Of a DNA stretch of 64,000 nt, positions 20,088-30,302 are shown one piece after another. This DNA is from Puia dinghuensis (lineage in GTDB: Bacteria; Bacteroidota; Bacteroidia; Chitinophagales; Chitinophagaceae): assembly GCA_026225275.1 (NCBI GenBank), contig JAMFSL010000169.1, positions 26,341 through 90,340 on the forward strand. The letters are read 5' to 3'. The position numbers and the translations under genes were made by a program. How positions within the stretch are numbered: position 1 is the stretch's first letter; each line of letters starts with the position of its first letter. Under the pieces are notes generated by a model, which made no database searches, was not told the DNA's origin, and was given only the letters and a program-made list of their open reading frames with translations.

Positions 20088-23000
20088 TCAATTCTTAAAC
20101 CAGCCGGAAGGGATGTCCACGGGTTCCGATCCGTTGACGCTATATTTTAATTTCAGCGTATAGCCGCCGCCGCCTTCAATAAAATCAAGGTTGAAAGGCT
20201 GTAGTCCCTTCCTCAGCGCGATCTGGCCATTCTTTTCAATGGCCGAATGCAGGCCATCATTATCCACGACCACGCGGTCGGCTATTTTCAGGACTCCGCC
20301 ATCGTCGCAGGTCAGGAAAAAGCTGTAGATGCCGTCGGCAGGAATATCGATATATCCTTTATAGTTGATGGCGAAGGATGGGGCGGTCACCGTTGAAGGC
20401 ACGGTGATCGTGTTCGAAAGAAAGGTGCTGTCACTTTTGGCCCCGCCGATCAGGCTCGTTTGCTTGAAAAAGGCCTTATAATATTGACAGACTAATCCCG
20501 GATGAGTGTCACCACCGTCCGTCCTGATCGCCTCCGCATAATCCTGCTGCTTAAAATGCAGCGTATAAATATCACCGCGTAAGCCATTCGGTGTAAATGC
20601 AGCCAGCTTGATCGTCATTGACTGCTTAATGATCAACGGCGCCTTTAATTCGGCCGCCGACATCCCGGGCAGGCTCCCATCGGTGGTATACAGGATCCGC
20701 ATATCAGCCAGGGGCTTTTTAACGGTCATCGTATCCGCATCGACGAAAACATTTTCCGTAATAATGCCCGGCAGATCCGGCAGCCGGTAATGCACCTGTA
20801 ATTCATCCAGGCGCCTATATTGCCGCTGCAACCTGTCGAGGTAAGAAGGATACGCCTGACTTTGATTGGTCCATAACAACTCAGCCAGCGCCGTCATCCT
20901 GGGCATGAACATATAATCAGCCCGGCGTTCGGAGGGAATATTCTCTGACCAGAGTTCAGCCTGCGCTCCGATGATGGCCTTTCTCTCCTCTCCTACCAGC
21001 CTGGCGGGAATGGGATTGAAATGATATACCCTCGACAATGAATTTTGGTCGGGCGGATTATCGAAATACAACGGATCACCCGGGGCCATAATGACCGAAT
21101 TACCGTTCCTGGCGGCTTTCACCGGCGCATCGGGCACCCAACTCCGCCAGTACATGACTAAGGCTGTCGGATTAATACCTCCTTCAATCACTTCGTCCCA
21201 GCCGATCAGCCGCCTGCCTTTGGAACGAAAAAATTTCTCCATCCGGTTGATAAAATAGCTCTGTAAAGCCGGCAGATCCGCAATACCTTCCCGCTGCATT
21301 AAAGCCTTGCAGGCCGCTGATTTTGCCCAATCAGAACGATCCACCTCATCGCCGCCGATATGGATATATGGAGAAGGGAAAATATCCATTATTTCGGTGA
21401 ATACATTTTCGGCGAACTCAAAAGTCGTCTCATTACAGGGGCAGATGGGTTTGGAGAAAAGCTCACCGAACGTATTCTGACCATTGCAGCTCAAATACGG
21501 ATAGGCAGTAATGGCCGCCATCATGTGGCCGGGCATATCGATCTCGGGAATGATATCAATGTGTCTGGCGGCCGCATAAGCTACGAGGCCTTTCAGCTGC
21601 TCCTGGGTGTAAAATCCGCCGTACAATGTTTTGCCATCCTTATGGCGGATATGTTGCGGATCGATCGCGAAATCAGGATTATCATGAGATTTCCTCATAC
21701 AGGCCGAATCGTTCTTATCGAAAGTGCGCCATGCTCCCTGTTCGGTCAGCAGGGGATACTTTTTTATTTCGACACGCCAGCCCTGGTCATCCGTCAAATG
21801 CAGATGTAGCTTGTTCATCTTGTAGAGGGCCATCACGTCGATGAACTTTTTCAGATAGCCGATAGAAAAGAAATGACGCGAAACATCCAGGTGCATCCCA
21901 CGCCATGACCAGGCAGGCGCATCCTCGATATCGACGGCGGGCAATACGATTTTTGGTAAATGATCATGACCGGCCCGCTCTGCCCGGGCGGGTAATAATT
22001 GCCTGATCGTTTGCACGGCCATGAACATCCCTGCCGCCGTTCGGGCGGCAAGGGTCATCCCCATAGGCGTGATGACCAAATGATATCCTTCCTCCGCTGC
22101 AATGCTGCTGTCATAGACGAACCGGATGGCATTTTTACCGGCTGTCGTGCCCTTGGCCAACGGTTGACCAAAGCTATTCGCCAGCAGTACGTTGAAGGCA
22201 TCCGCTTCATTCCTGAATAATGGGCCGCCCGGGAGTACGATAGTCGTAGCGGGCGTAATGATGAAATGGCCGGGCGCAGGCGTCAATTGAGTTGGATAGG
22301 GAATGATCGGATATCGTGTATCGGCCTCCTGTGCCGTAGACTGCAAAGCAAAAAATAATAATAAAAATAGCGCCAACCCGCCCTTAACGAATGCTTCTAT
22401 CAACCGCAGAACCCCCGCGCCTTCCTGGCCGCTGCTGGGATTCGGGCCTTTGTCAAGGAAGTACCTGACAGTAGCGTCAATCATAGGCTGCTGCACGTGC
22501 TGCAACGGATCGAAGGAAAGGATAGCCGTTCCATCCTCCGTCATGACAGTAATAATGTCGGTGCTGAAAACAGAAAAGCTAATGGTACCCTTTGTGCCGA
22601 TGATTTCACAATGGTCACGTGTGGCAGACGGTGCGGCGTTGAAGCACCAGGTTCCGCTGAACGCAACGCCGTTCTCATACAGAATATTTCCAGTCACCAG
22701 ATCGTCCGCATCGTATTGATCGCCCTGGTTGGTGGCAATGCCTGTCACTTTTCGGGCGGCCCCGAAGAAATAGGACATCAGGTCAAGCTGATGCGTACCA
22801 AGGTCGTGAAACAGACCGCCGCCTGCAATAGCAGGTATGACCCGCCAACCGATTCCCGGATCCGCCATTTCGGCTGCCGTCATCCGAGGTTTGGTCAATT
22901 CAAGCCGGACCAGCAGGACTTCCCCGATGGCCTTTTCGTCGATTAACTGTTTGACTTTCTTAAATCGTGGTTGTTCACGACGATAATGCGCGACAACTAG

Positions 23001-23357
23001 TTTGATCCCTTTGGCCGCTGCGATATCGTTCATCCGGCAAGCGGCAGCATAATCATTCGCCATCGGCTTTTCGACATAGACCGGTTTGCCGGCCTGAAGG
23101 GCGGCAATAGCGTATTCTTCATGCGAAGAAGGTGGCGTCGCGACATAAATAGCATTAACCTCCGGATCGTGGATGAGTTTTTCTGCATCGTCGTACCAGC
23201 GCGGGACATGATGGCGGAGGGCATAATCCTGTGCCTTGGCAGCATCCCGACGCATGACGGCCACCAATCTGGAATGTTCAACCTTGTTAAAGGCGGGGCC
23301 GCTTTTGCGTTCCGTGACATCCCCGCAACCGATAATTCCCCAATGAAGTGTTTGCAT
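20088..23357 (-). CDS. Single ORF: N-terminal Gfo/Idh/MocA oxidoreductase fused to GH20 beta-N-acetylhexosaminidase with PA14-like C-terminus
   Basis: N-term WGIIGCGDVTERKSGPAF...VEKPMANDY; mid signal-like LALFLLLFFALQSTAQ; GH20 LHLHLTDDQGWRVEIKKYP, HIGGDEVDRSDW; C-term PA14-like GYIDIPADGIYSFFLTCDDGGVLKI. Confidence 0.85.
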   Translation of the reverse strand: MQTLHWGIIGCGDVTERKSGPAFNKVEHSRLVAVMRRDAAKAQDYALRHHVPRWYDDAEKLIHDPEVNAIYVATPPSSHEEYAIAALQAGKPVYVEKPMANDYAAACRMNDIAAAKGIKLVVAHYRREQPRFKKVKQLIDEKAIGEVLLVRLELTKPRMTAAEMADPGIGWRVIPAIAGGGLFHDLGTHQLDLMSYFFGAARKVTGIATNQGDQYDADDLVTGNILYENGVAFSGTWCFNAAPSATRDHCEIIGTKGTISFSVFSTDIITVMTEDGTAILSFDPLQHVQQPMIDATVRYFLDKGPNPSSGQEGAGVLRLIEAFVKGGLALFLLLFFALQSTAQEADTRYPIIPYPTQLTPAPGHFIITPATTIVLPGGPLFRNEADAFNVLLANSFGQPLAKGTTAGKNAIRFVYDSSIAAEEGYHLVITPMGMTLAARTAAGMFMAVQTIRQLLPARAERAGHDHLPKIVLPAVDIEDAPAWSWRGMHLDVSRHFFSIGYLKKFIDVMALYKMNKLHLHLTDDQGWRVEIKKYPLLTEQGAWRTFDKNDSACMRKSHDNPDFAIDPQHIRHKDGKTLYGGFYTQEQLKGLVAYAAARHIDIIPEIDMPGHMMAAITAYPYLSCNGQNTFGELFSKPICPCNETTFEFAENVFTEIMDIFPSPYIHIGGDEVDRSDWAKSAACKALMQREGIADLPALQSYFINRMEKFFRSKGRRLIGWDEVIEGGINPTALVMYWRSWVPDAPVKAARNGNSVIMAPGDPLYFDNPPDQNSLSRVYHFNPIPARLVGEERKAIIGAQAELWSENIPSERRADYMFMPRMTALAELLWTNQSQAYPSYLDRLQRQYRRLDELQVHYRLPDLPGIITENVFVDADTMTVKKPLADMRILYTTDGSLPGMSAAELKAPLIIKQSMTIKLAAFTPNGLRGDIYTLHFKQQDYAEAIRTDGGDTHPGLVCQYYKAFFKQTSLIGGAKSDSTFLSNTITVPSTVTAPSFAINYKGYIDIPADGIYSFFLTCDDGGVLKIADRVVVDNDGLHSAIEKNGQIALRKGLQPFNLDFIEGGGGYTLKLKYSVNGSEPVDIPSGWFKN

Positions 23358-23444
23358 ATGTAGTATTCAAAACTACATATTCCCCGCAGAATTTAGACAT
23401 CCAATAAATATTACATACATTAGTCAGCGAAACCTATCTCGGCT

Positions 23445-25679
23445 ATGCAAAAACGGCTACGAAGTCTTGCTCTGATGATGCTGTCCCTGATTGGGCTGAC
23501 GGCCGGCGCACAAATGAATAAAGTGGATTCATTGGCTCAGTTGATCGACCACCGGGCTGCCAACGACAGTGTCAAGGCCGACCTGATGGTCCAATTAGCA
23601 AAGATGCTGGCTTATTCCGACCCTGGCCGGGCCATGAAGATAGCTGACGCCGAATTGCCCATGGCCCAACAATTACATTACAAAACTGGTATCCTTGGCG
23701 GATACAATGTCAAGACCAGCCTGCTGTTCATCACCGGCAACCTGCAGCAGGGACTGATGGTTGGCGAAGAATTTCTACGGGCAGCCAACCAGTTCCACAG
23801 CCAGGCCGGTTCCATTACCGCCAACAGCCTGATGGGCATCATGTATTCCCAGGGCGGCAATTATGCCAAAGCGTTGGAATACATGCTCGCTTCATTGAAG
23901 ATAGCCGAACAAACCCACGATCAATCCAGGATTTCGGCATTGGACCAGAATATCGGTAATGTGTATAATGACATGGAAGATTATGACAAAGCCATCGGGT
24001 ATTATAAAAACGCCATCACCATCACGGAGACCCTCGTCCCCCCTACCCCCGTCCCTCCTTCTTTGTATAATAATATCGGCTCGGTCCTGATCCGTCAGCA
24101 AAAATATGCTGCCGCCATCGATTACCTGGAGAAGGGTAAGGAGATTAGCCAGCAAACGAACAACAAACGTTCGCTCGCCGGAGCGCTGACGAACCTGTCA
24201 GATGCCTGGCATAACCTGGGCGACGACGAAAAATCATACGAATATGGCCGGCAGGCACTGGCGATCAGCCGGGCCCTGGGCGACAAAAGGTCGATGGCCA
24301 ACGCCATGATCAACGTCGGCACAGCCATCAATGATGTATCCGACAAAACATTGACCGACCAGCACATCGACCCGAAGGATCGTTCCACCCTGGCCATATC
24401 GACACTGGACAGCGCTATTCAAATGGCTTCAACCATCGGGGATCCGGCAACAAAAGAAGAAGCCTACAAAGAGTTAAGCGATATCTCGGAAAAGCAAAAA
24501 AACTTTCCACTGGCCATTTCTTCCCTCAGGATGTACAACCACCTGCACGATACGATCGTCAATAACGACAACGAGAAAAGTATCATGCGGAAGTTTATCC
24601 AATACGATTTTGATAAGAAGGCGGCGGAGATCCAATTACAGCAGCAAATCACCGAGGCCAGGCTAAAGGAACAGCAGCTGCTGTCCCATGAAGCATCCCA
24701 GCAGCTGAAGATCAATCAAAACGAACTATCGCTGAGCAATAAGGACAGGGATCTGCAAAAACTGGCCGCGCAGAAAGAACAGGTAGAACTGATGAAAGAA
24801 GAACAGAAAAAGCGGGATATCCAGACCCTTGCCAATCAAAAAGACAAGATCCAGGCCCTGGAGATCGCCGGCCAGAGAAGGCTTAAATATGGGCTGATCG
24901 CCGGGCTGCTGCTGATCGGGGCCATCGGGATCCTGATCTATCGCCAAAGCGCCTCACGCAAGGTGGCTAATCAAAGGCTCACGCTGATCAATGGACAGCT
25001 GGACGAAGCCAATAGGGTAAAAGCAAGGTTCCTGGGTATTATCAGCCACGATCTCCGCAGTCCCGTGGCCAATCTGATTAGCCTGATCAATCTCCGGAAA
25101 GAGGCCCCGGACCTGCTGAACGAAGAAGGAATGGCTTACGGTCAGCAAAAGATCACCGACACGGCAGAGAACTTATTATATGTCATGGAAGATATCCTGC
25201 TATGGAGCAAAGGGCAAATGGTCGCGTTCAAACCGCATATAAAAGCTTTGTCAATCCACAGTGTGTTTACGGAAATGCAGCTGCTCTATGCCGGCAACGG
25301 TCACGTCCGCATCCTGTTCAGCAATCCGCAGAACCTGCAGATCAATACCGATGAAGATTACCTGAAGACCATCCTGCGAAATCTGACCTCCAATGCCATC
25401 AAGGCCGTCGATGGCCGACCTGATGCGCTCATCGAATGGAAGGCCTGGCGTGAAAATCAACAACTAGCCTGCCTCTCCATCACCGACAACGGTCCGGGTA
25501 TCTCGACTACACAACGGGCCGCACTTTTCAACAATGAGGCCGATATAGGGATCAAACACGGACTAGGGCTTCCCCTGGTCAGAGATTTTGCCGAGGCCGT
25601 CAACTGTACCATCGAGGTGAGCGCCGCCGCCGGAGGCGGTACCACCTTCCTTCTGCTGTTCAGGGAATATAATAACTAG
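23445..25679 (+). CDS. TPR-repeat sensor histidine kinase
   Basis: Tandem TPRs (YAKALEYMLASLKIAEQ, YDKAIGYYKNAITI), coiled coil, one TM (YGLIAGLLLIGAIGILIY), H box ISHDLRSPVANL, ITDNGPGIS, GLGLPLVRDF. Confidence 0.92.
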   Translation: MQKRLRSLALMMLSLIGLTAGAQMNKVDSLAQLIDHRAANDSVKADLMVQLAKMLAYSDPGRAMKIADAELPMAQQLHYKTGILGGYNVKTSLLFITGNLQQGLMVGEEFLRAANQFHSQAGSITANSLMGIMYSQGGNYAKALEYMLASLKIAEQTHDQSRISALDQNIGNVYNDMEDYDKAIGYYKNAITITETLVPPTPVPPSLYNNIGSVLIRQQKYAAAIDYLEKGKEISQQTNNKRSLAGALTNLSDAWHNLGDDEKSYEYGRQALAISRALGDKRSMANAMINVGTAINDVSDKTLTDQHIDPKDRSTLAISTLDSAIQMASTIGDPATKEEAYKELSDISEKQKNFPLAISSLRMYNHLHDTIVNNDNEKSIMRKFIQYDFDKKAAEIQLQQQITEARLKEQQLLSHEASQQLKINQNELSLSNKDRDLQKLAAQKEQVELMKEEQKKRDIQTLANQKDKIQALEIAGQRRLKYGLIAGLLLIGAIGILIYRQSASRKVANQRLTLINGQLDEANRVKARFLGIISHDLRSPVANLISLINLRKEAPDLLNEEGMAYGQQKITDTAENLLYVMEDILLWSKGQMVAFKPHIKALSIHSVFTEMQLLYAGNGHVRILFSNPQNLQINTDEDYLKTILRNLTSNAIKAVDGRPDALIEWKAWRENQQLACLSITDNGPGISTTQRAALFNNEADIGIKHGLGLPLVRDFAEAVNCTIEVSAAAGGGTTFLLLFREYNN

Positions 25680-27415
25680 GATACCGCCGTTAACACGCGG
25701 GGCGATAGCGCAAGGATCCGCCTATATAAATCGGAAAACTCGAAAGGTTTTGTCATGTAATCATTCATCCCGACTTCGAAGCAGCGAACCCGTTCGCCGA
25801 TCAGCGCCGTGGCTGTCATAGCGATAATCGGGATTTGCGATCCAAGCTCGCCACGAATACGCCGGGTCGCCGCATAGCCATCCATGACAGGCATTTGCAG
25901 GTCCATGATGATGAGGTCATAATTTTCATCCTGTTCTAAATGCCGGACGGCCTCCTCACCATTACCGGCCAGCTGTACGACGCCTCCGCCCCGTCTCAAT
26001 ACATGCTCGACCAATTGCCGATTGATTTCGTTGTCTTCGGCCACGAGAAAACGCTTGCCTGCGAGGCATTGGCTATAGTCAGCCAGCGTTGCAGCCACAG
26101 CTGCCGGAGAAACGGCGGCCTCTGTTGAAGTATAACCATACGTCAACTGAAAACTGAAGACCGACCCTCGCCCTTCGATACTTTCCGCCACGATGCTGCC
26201 CCCTTGTAACTGCACCAGCCGATGGCTGATCGCCAGGCCCAAACCGGTGCCTCCGTATCTTCGGGAAATATCTACCCCGCCCTGTGAAAAATGGTCGAAG
26301 ATATAGGGAAGACTGGCCTCCGGGATACCGATGCCGGTATCGGCCACGGAAAAGAGCAGGGTGATCGCGGTGGCCGTACGATCCTGCAGTCCGACATGCA
26401 GCTTTACCGATCCCTTATCTGTAAATTTGACAGCGTTGCCGATCAGGTTGATCAATACCTGGTTGAGCCGGTAAGGATCTCCCCGCAGAGAATCCGGTAT
26501 GGCCGGATCGATCGTCGCCTGTAACGTAATATCTTTTTTCTTCACGCGGTGGTCGAAGATGCCTTTTACATTATCCAGCACGTCTTTCGGCCTGAAATCA
26601 ATCTTTTCAATGGCCAGCTTACCTGCCTTTATCTTGGAGAAATCAAGAATGTCATTGATAATAACCAGCAGATTACCCGCCGAACGTTTGATGATCCTGG
26701 CAAATTCCTTCTGCTGGTCCGTGAGCATTGTATCCAGCAGCAGGTCGGTCATCCCCTGGATGCCATTCATGGGCGTACGGATCTCGTGGCTCATATTGGC
26801 AAGGAACAGTTCCTGCATCTCTTTGGCCTTGTGCGCATCCCGGGTAGCAGCGATCAGCTGTTGCTGATATTGCACCCTTTCCGTGATATCCGTGGCGATG
26901 CCACCAATACCGATGGGGCTGCCATTATTGTCCAGTAAGGGGAATTTGATCGACAACAGGTGTACGTCCTTTCCTTGCGACTCGACCACCGTTTCGATCT
27001 CCAGTGATTTTCCTGACCGGATGACTTCATCATCCAGCAGTTTATAATGATCCGCTGCGGCTTCTTCGCTAAAATCGCGATCCGTACGGCCTATCACCTG
27101 ACTGTCCTGTACCTGTAACACTTCTCTGAATCGCCGGTTGACCATGACATAGCGCTGTTCCTGGTCTTTGATGTAGATCAGCGAAGTGCTGTTGTCCAGG
27201 ATGGATTGCAACCATGCCTGGTTTTCCTTTAATCGGCCTTCAGCCTGTTTACGCAGCTCGATATCCTGGTTGAGCCTGACTAATATAATGAAGATAAAGG
27301 CAAAGATCAGTGCATTGCCCCCGATCAGGGTGAAAGCAATCCGCTTGTCCGCCATATTGAAATAAATCAGCCATCCACAAAAACAGAGGGAAAAAAAGAG
27401 AAGAATAGAAGCCAT
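25676..27415 (-). CDS. Hybrid sensor histidine kinase (TM + PAS + HisKA + HATPase + receiver)
   Basis: PAS (LDNSTSLIYIKDQEQRYVMVNRRF), H box MSHEIRTPMNGIQGMTDLL, GTGLGLAISHRLVQLQGG, receiver LVAEDNEINRQLV / IIMDLQMPVMDGYAA. Confidence 0.95.
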   Translation of the reverse strand: MASILLFFSLCFCGWLIYFNMADKRIAFTLIGGNALIFAFIFIILVRLNQDIELRKQAEGRLKENQAWLQSILDNSTSLIYIKDQEQRYVMVNRRFREVLQVQDSQVIGRTDRDFSEEAAADHYKLLDDEVIRSGKSLEIETVVESQGKDVHLLSIKFPLLDNNGSPIGIGGIATDITERVQYQQQLIAATRDAHKAKEMQELFLANMSHEIRTPMNGIQGMTDLLLDTMLTDQQKEFARIIKRSAGNLLVIINDILDFSKIKAGKLAIEKIDFRPKDVLDNVKGIFDHRVKKKDITLQATIDPAIPDSLRGDPYRLNQVLINLIGNAVKFTDKGSVKLHVGLQDRTATAITLLFSVADTGIGIPEASLPYIFDHFSQGGVDISRRYGGTGLGLAISHRLVQLQGGSIVAESIEGRGSVFSFQLTYGYTSTEAAVSPAAVAATLADYSQCLAGKRFLVAEDNEINRQLVEHVLRRGGGVVQLAGNGEEAVRHLEQDENYDLIIMDLQMPVMDGYAATRRIRGELGSQIPIIAMTATALIGERVRCFEVGMNDYMTKPFEFSDLYRRILALSPRVLTAVS

Positions 27416-27579
27416 GCTATCTTGCGCTGCAAGGCAATTTTTGCATTCAAAACGATTCTCATACAGGTTACGGTTCTAAGGGTCTAGGGTTATAGCCACT
27501 TAGTAACGTGCAAAACCACGTAAGATTTTCCGGCAGTGGATTTAGCGTCTTTTTTTTGCCTTACTATAAGTGTATACAC

Positions 27580-29055
27580 CTAAAAACGGAACCGCAATCC
27601 CAGCGTTACCGGCAACGCCACGAGGTGATAGGTCATCGCCGACCCTTTATTATCGAAATACTGGCCCGCAGCCGACAGGCTGATCCCGAACCGGCAACTG
27701 AAGAAATAGGCAATGCCCATCCCGAGGCCCGCGGTCGGCCCTCCTTTCAGCGAAGGTTTCGTGGACAACGTATTGCCGCTGTTGACGATCTTGCCGTCAC
27801 CTACCGGGATCGCATAGCCGGCGGATAGAGACACATTGGCCTGCCAGCCAAGGGGACCGCCGATGGTTGCTTTGCCAAAGAGCTGGACGGGGATGATCGG
27901 TTTGGCGGGGTAGACGGTATTATAGGTATTGGCAGCAGCACCGGGATAGGGCAGATCGTCCTGGTAAGAAAGGGTGATATAGGAGGCGGAGAGACCTGCC
28001 TGGAACCAGTGACTGAAGATGCGCGAAATAGCCAGTTCGCCAGCCAGTTGTGCGCCATTGGTCCGGGTATGTTCAGTGGTATTGTGGTATCGGGGTATGG
28101 AATTAAAAGAAGCCCCACCATCTGCCGCTATTTCCCATTTCTTGTGACAGTCGTCATTGCTCTTCCTGTATTCCCGGATATAGGAAGTATCGGCCAAAAG
28201 ATAATAGAGGCTGTCGGGGCCTGTCGTAGAATCCGCTGTCAGCGGGATCCGTAATGATAACAGGGTATCACGGCATAACAACACCTGGCTGAACCATTCC
28301 TTGCCATATACTTTCGCCGGCAGGGAACCGCTGTCTTTTATAATAGTGACAGTATCGATACTGCGGACCAGGCGAACGAACGTGTCCAGTGTATTGCGCT
28401 TCTTCCCGGCAACGATCATCGCCTGGTAAAACCGGATGCTGATATGAAAAGGCCGGTCATGTGCGGGATGGCCTGCCAACAAAGTATCGGTCTGTGCTTT
28501 GATAGTGATATCCCGGCAACAGCCGGCGCCGCCGCCTGCGGCGGGGTCATTCGCAAAAAACGCATTTCCGCAAGTATGCAGCACGTAAAAATAACAGCCT
28601 GCAGGACCTGTTATCCGCCAGGCGGCAATGCCATCATCCCCTTCCCCTTCGGGGTTGAGCTTGACATAGATATAATTATTCTCCTTATTGAAGAATCCAA
28701 GATTGCCGATCGTACCGGGATTGATAAAGAGGTTTTCGATATTCGATATTTTCAGGTCTTTATACCCATTGGCGAATCCGATCTCGTGCAACAGGTCATT
28801 GAAAGCTGCGAATTCTTTTTTAAAAAGCCGGCGACTGGCCGGATCCTTTGCCCCTTTAAGAAATAAGGCTCGCGTGACAATACCACTGTCATATTGCAGG
28901 AAGGGAAACTGCGGATGATTGCCCAACTTCTCGGTGAACGTCCGGGGTCTCATCTGGGGGTCAAATTTGAATAAAACGGACTTCTGTGAGCATACCGACT
29001 GCGACCAAGCCTGTAGTGAAAGGATGACCAGGATTAAGGACAGAAAGCGGCGCAT
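27580..29055 (-). CDS. Secreted/outer-membrane protein of unknown function with beta-barrel-like C-terminus
   Basis: Signal peptide; C-terminal alternating hydrophobic strands ending VTLGLRFRF. Confidence 0.6.
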   Translation of the reverse strand: MRRFLSLILVILSLQAWSQSVCSQKSVLFKFDPQMRPRTFTEKLGNHPQFPFLQYDSGIVTRALFLKGAKDPASRRLFKKEFAAFNDLLHEIGFANGYKDLKISNIENLFINPGTIGNLGFFNKENNYIYVKLNPEGEGDDGIAAWRITGPAGCYFYVLHTCGNAFFANDPAAGGGAGCCRDITIKAQTDTLLAGHPAHDRPFHISIRFYQAMIVAGKKRNTLDTFVRLVRSIDTVTIIKDSGSLPAKVYGKEWFSQVLLCRDTLLSLRIPLTADSTTGPDSLYYLLADTSYIREYRKSNDDCHKKWEIAADGGASFNSIPRYHNTTEHTRTNGAQLAGELAISRIFSHWFQAGLSASYITLSYQDDLPYPGAAANTYNTVYPAKPIIPVQLFGKATIGGPLGWQANVSLSAGYAIPVGDGKIVNSGNTLSTKPSLKGGPTAGLGMGIAYFFSCRFGISLSAAGQYFDNKGSAMTYHLVALPVTLGLRFRF

Positions 29056-29191
29056 TAGTTTGAGTGTTTAGGACTGGTTTTTAGGGCCTGATTTTGTTAA
29101 TAACGTGTAATCAATCTTTTTCTTTTACATGGTAGAAAAATAATATATCGATCCACCCGTTAAACTAAGTGTATCACCTAAAATCAACCAC

Positions 29192-30193
29192 ATGAAGACC
29201 GCAACTATTTCTAAATTATTTATCATCACCGCCTTCACGGGCATTTTATTTTCCTGTAAGAAAAGCTCCGTTAGCTCGTCATCTACCGAAACCTCCACGC
29301 AGGTAGCGACATCTTCGGATGATGTTAGCCGCGCCTCAACGGAATCGGATGCATCTTTCGATGATGTCAATACTGCCATGATGACCGAGACCAACGTCAC
29401 CGGCGCTGCTTTGGCACCAGCTCTTCGCAACGGCATTCAAACGCTGGGTGGCCCTGGCAATAATGATACCATCAGTACGACCATTTGCGATGCTGTCGTG
29501 ACGGTCGATACGGTAGACAATCCCCGCACTATCACGATTACCTATAATGGCAATAACTGTTCGATGGATCGCACCCGCACCGGTTCCGTCGTCATCTCCA
29601 TCGCAAAGGGTGTAATATGGCGTAACGCCGGCTCTGTCGTGACCGTGACCTTTAATAACCTCGCCATCACCCGGCTCATCGATAACAAGACGATTACGCT
29701 CAACGGTACTCATACCTATACCAACGTCAGCGGCGGCAGTCTTATCAGCCTGCAGAATGATCCCGGTGAAAGCATTATCCACACGGTTACCAGCAGTGAT
29801 ATGGGAGTCACTTTCGACGATGGCAGCAAGGCTACGTGGAGCGTCGCCCGCCAACGTACCTTTACTTATAACGATGGTTATGTGATCACCCAGACCGGCA
29901 CCCATACGATCGACTCCCTGACAAACGTTTCCATGTGGGGAACAGATCGCTACGGCAATGCTTTCACCGTAGATATCCTTCAGCCTTATGTCGTTACATT
30001 AAGCTGCAGCTGGCTGCTGACAAGCGGCGAGGTACAGCTCTCTCTGCCTAATGTTACCGCGACGGTCAACTATGGCTTAAATTCTGGCGGTGTGGCTACC
30101 GGCTGCCCGGTATCCGGCGCTTACTATTATTTCGATCTGTCTGCGACTTTCACCGCTTCGGGCAAAACTTATTCTGTCATTTTGCCTTACTAA
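29192..30193 (+). CDS. Hypothetical lipoprotein
   Basis: Lipoprotein signal TGILFSCKKSS followed by a Ser/Thr-rich linker; long open frame with terminator downstream. Confidence 0.7.
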   Translation: MKTATISKLFIITAFTGILFSCKKSSVSSSSTETSTQVATSSDDVSRASTESDASFDDVNTAMMTETNVTGAALAPALRNGIQTLGGPGNNDTISTTICDAVVTVDTVDNPRTITITYNGNNCSMDRTRTGSVVISIAKGVIWRNAGSVVTVTFNNLAITRLIDNKTITLNGTHTYTNVSGGSLISLQNDPGESIIHTVTSSDMGVTFDDGSKATWSVARQRTFTYNDGYVITQTGTHTIDSLTNVSMWGTDRYGNAFTVDILQPYVVTLSCSWLLTSGEVQLSLPNVTATVNYGLNSGGVATGCPVSGAYYYFDLSATFTASGKTYSVILPY

Positions 30194-30222
30194 CCGGTAT
30201 ACGATATATCACATAAAAACGA

Positions 30223-30257
30223 AAAGAGGCCGGCTCAGCAGAGTCGGTCCCTTTTTT
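30223..30257 (+). terminator. Rho-independent terminator-like hairpin
   Basis: GGCCGGCTC-AGCA-GAGTCGGTCC stem followed by CTTTTTT. Confidence 0.7.
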
Positions 30258-30302
30258 GTGTGGCCGTCATGCCAGTTCGCCGAAAAATCCTACATTGCTG
30301 GT

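Noticed and set aside
24000-24060. CCCCCTACCCCCGTCCCTCC-rich stretch as G-quadruplex/repeat
   Set aside because: Within a TPR kinase coding region (LVPPTPVPPSL); explained by the protein sequence.
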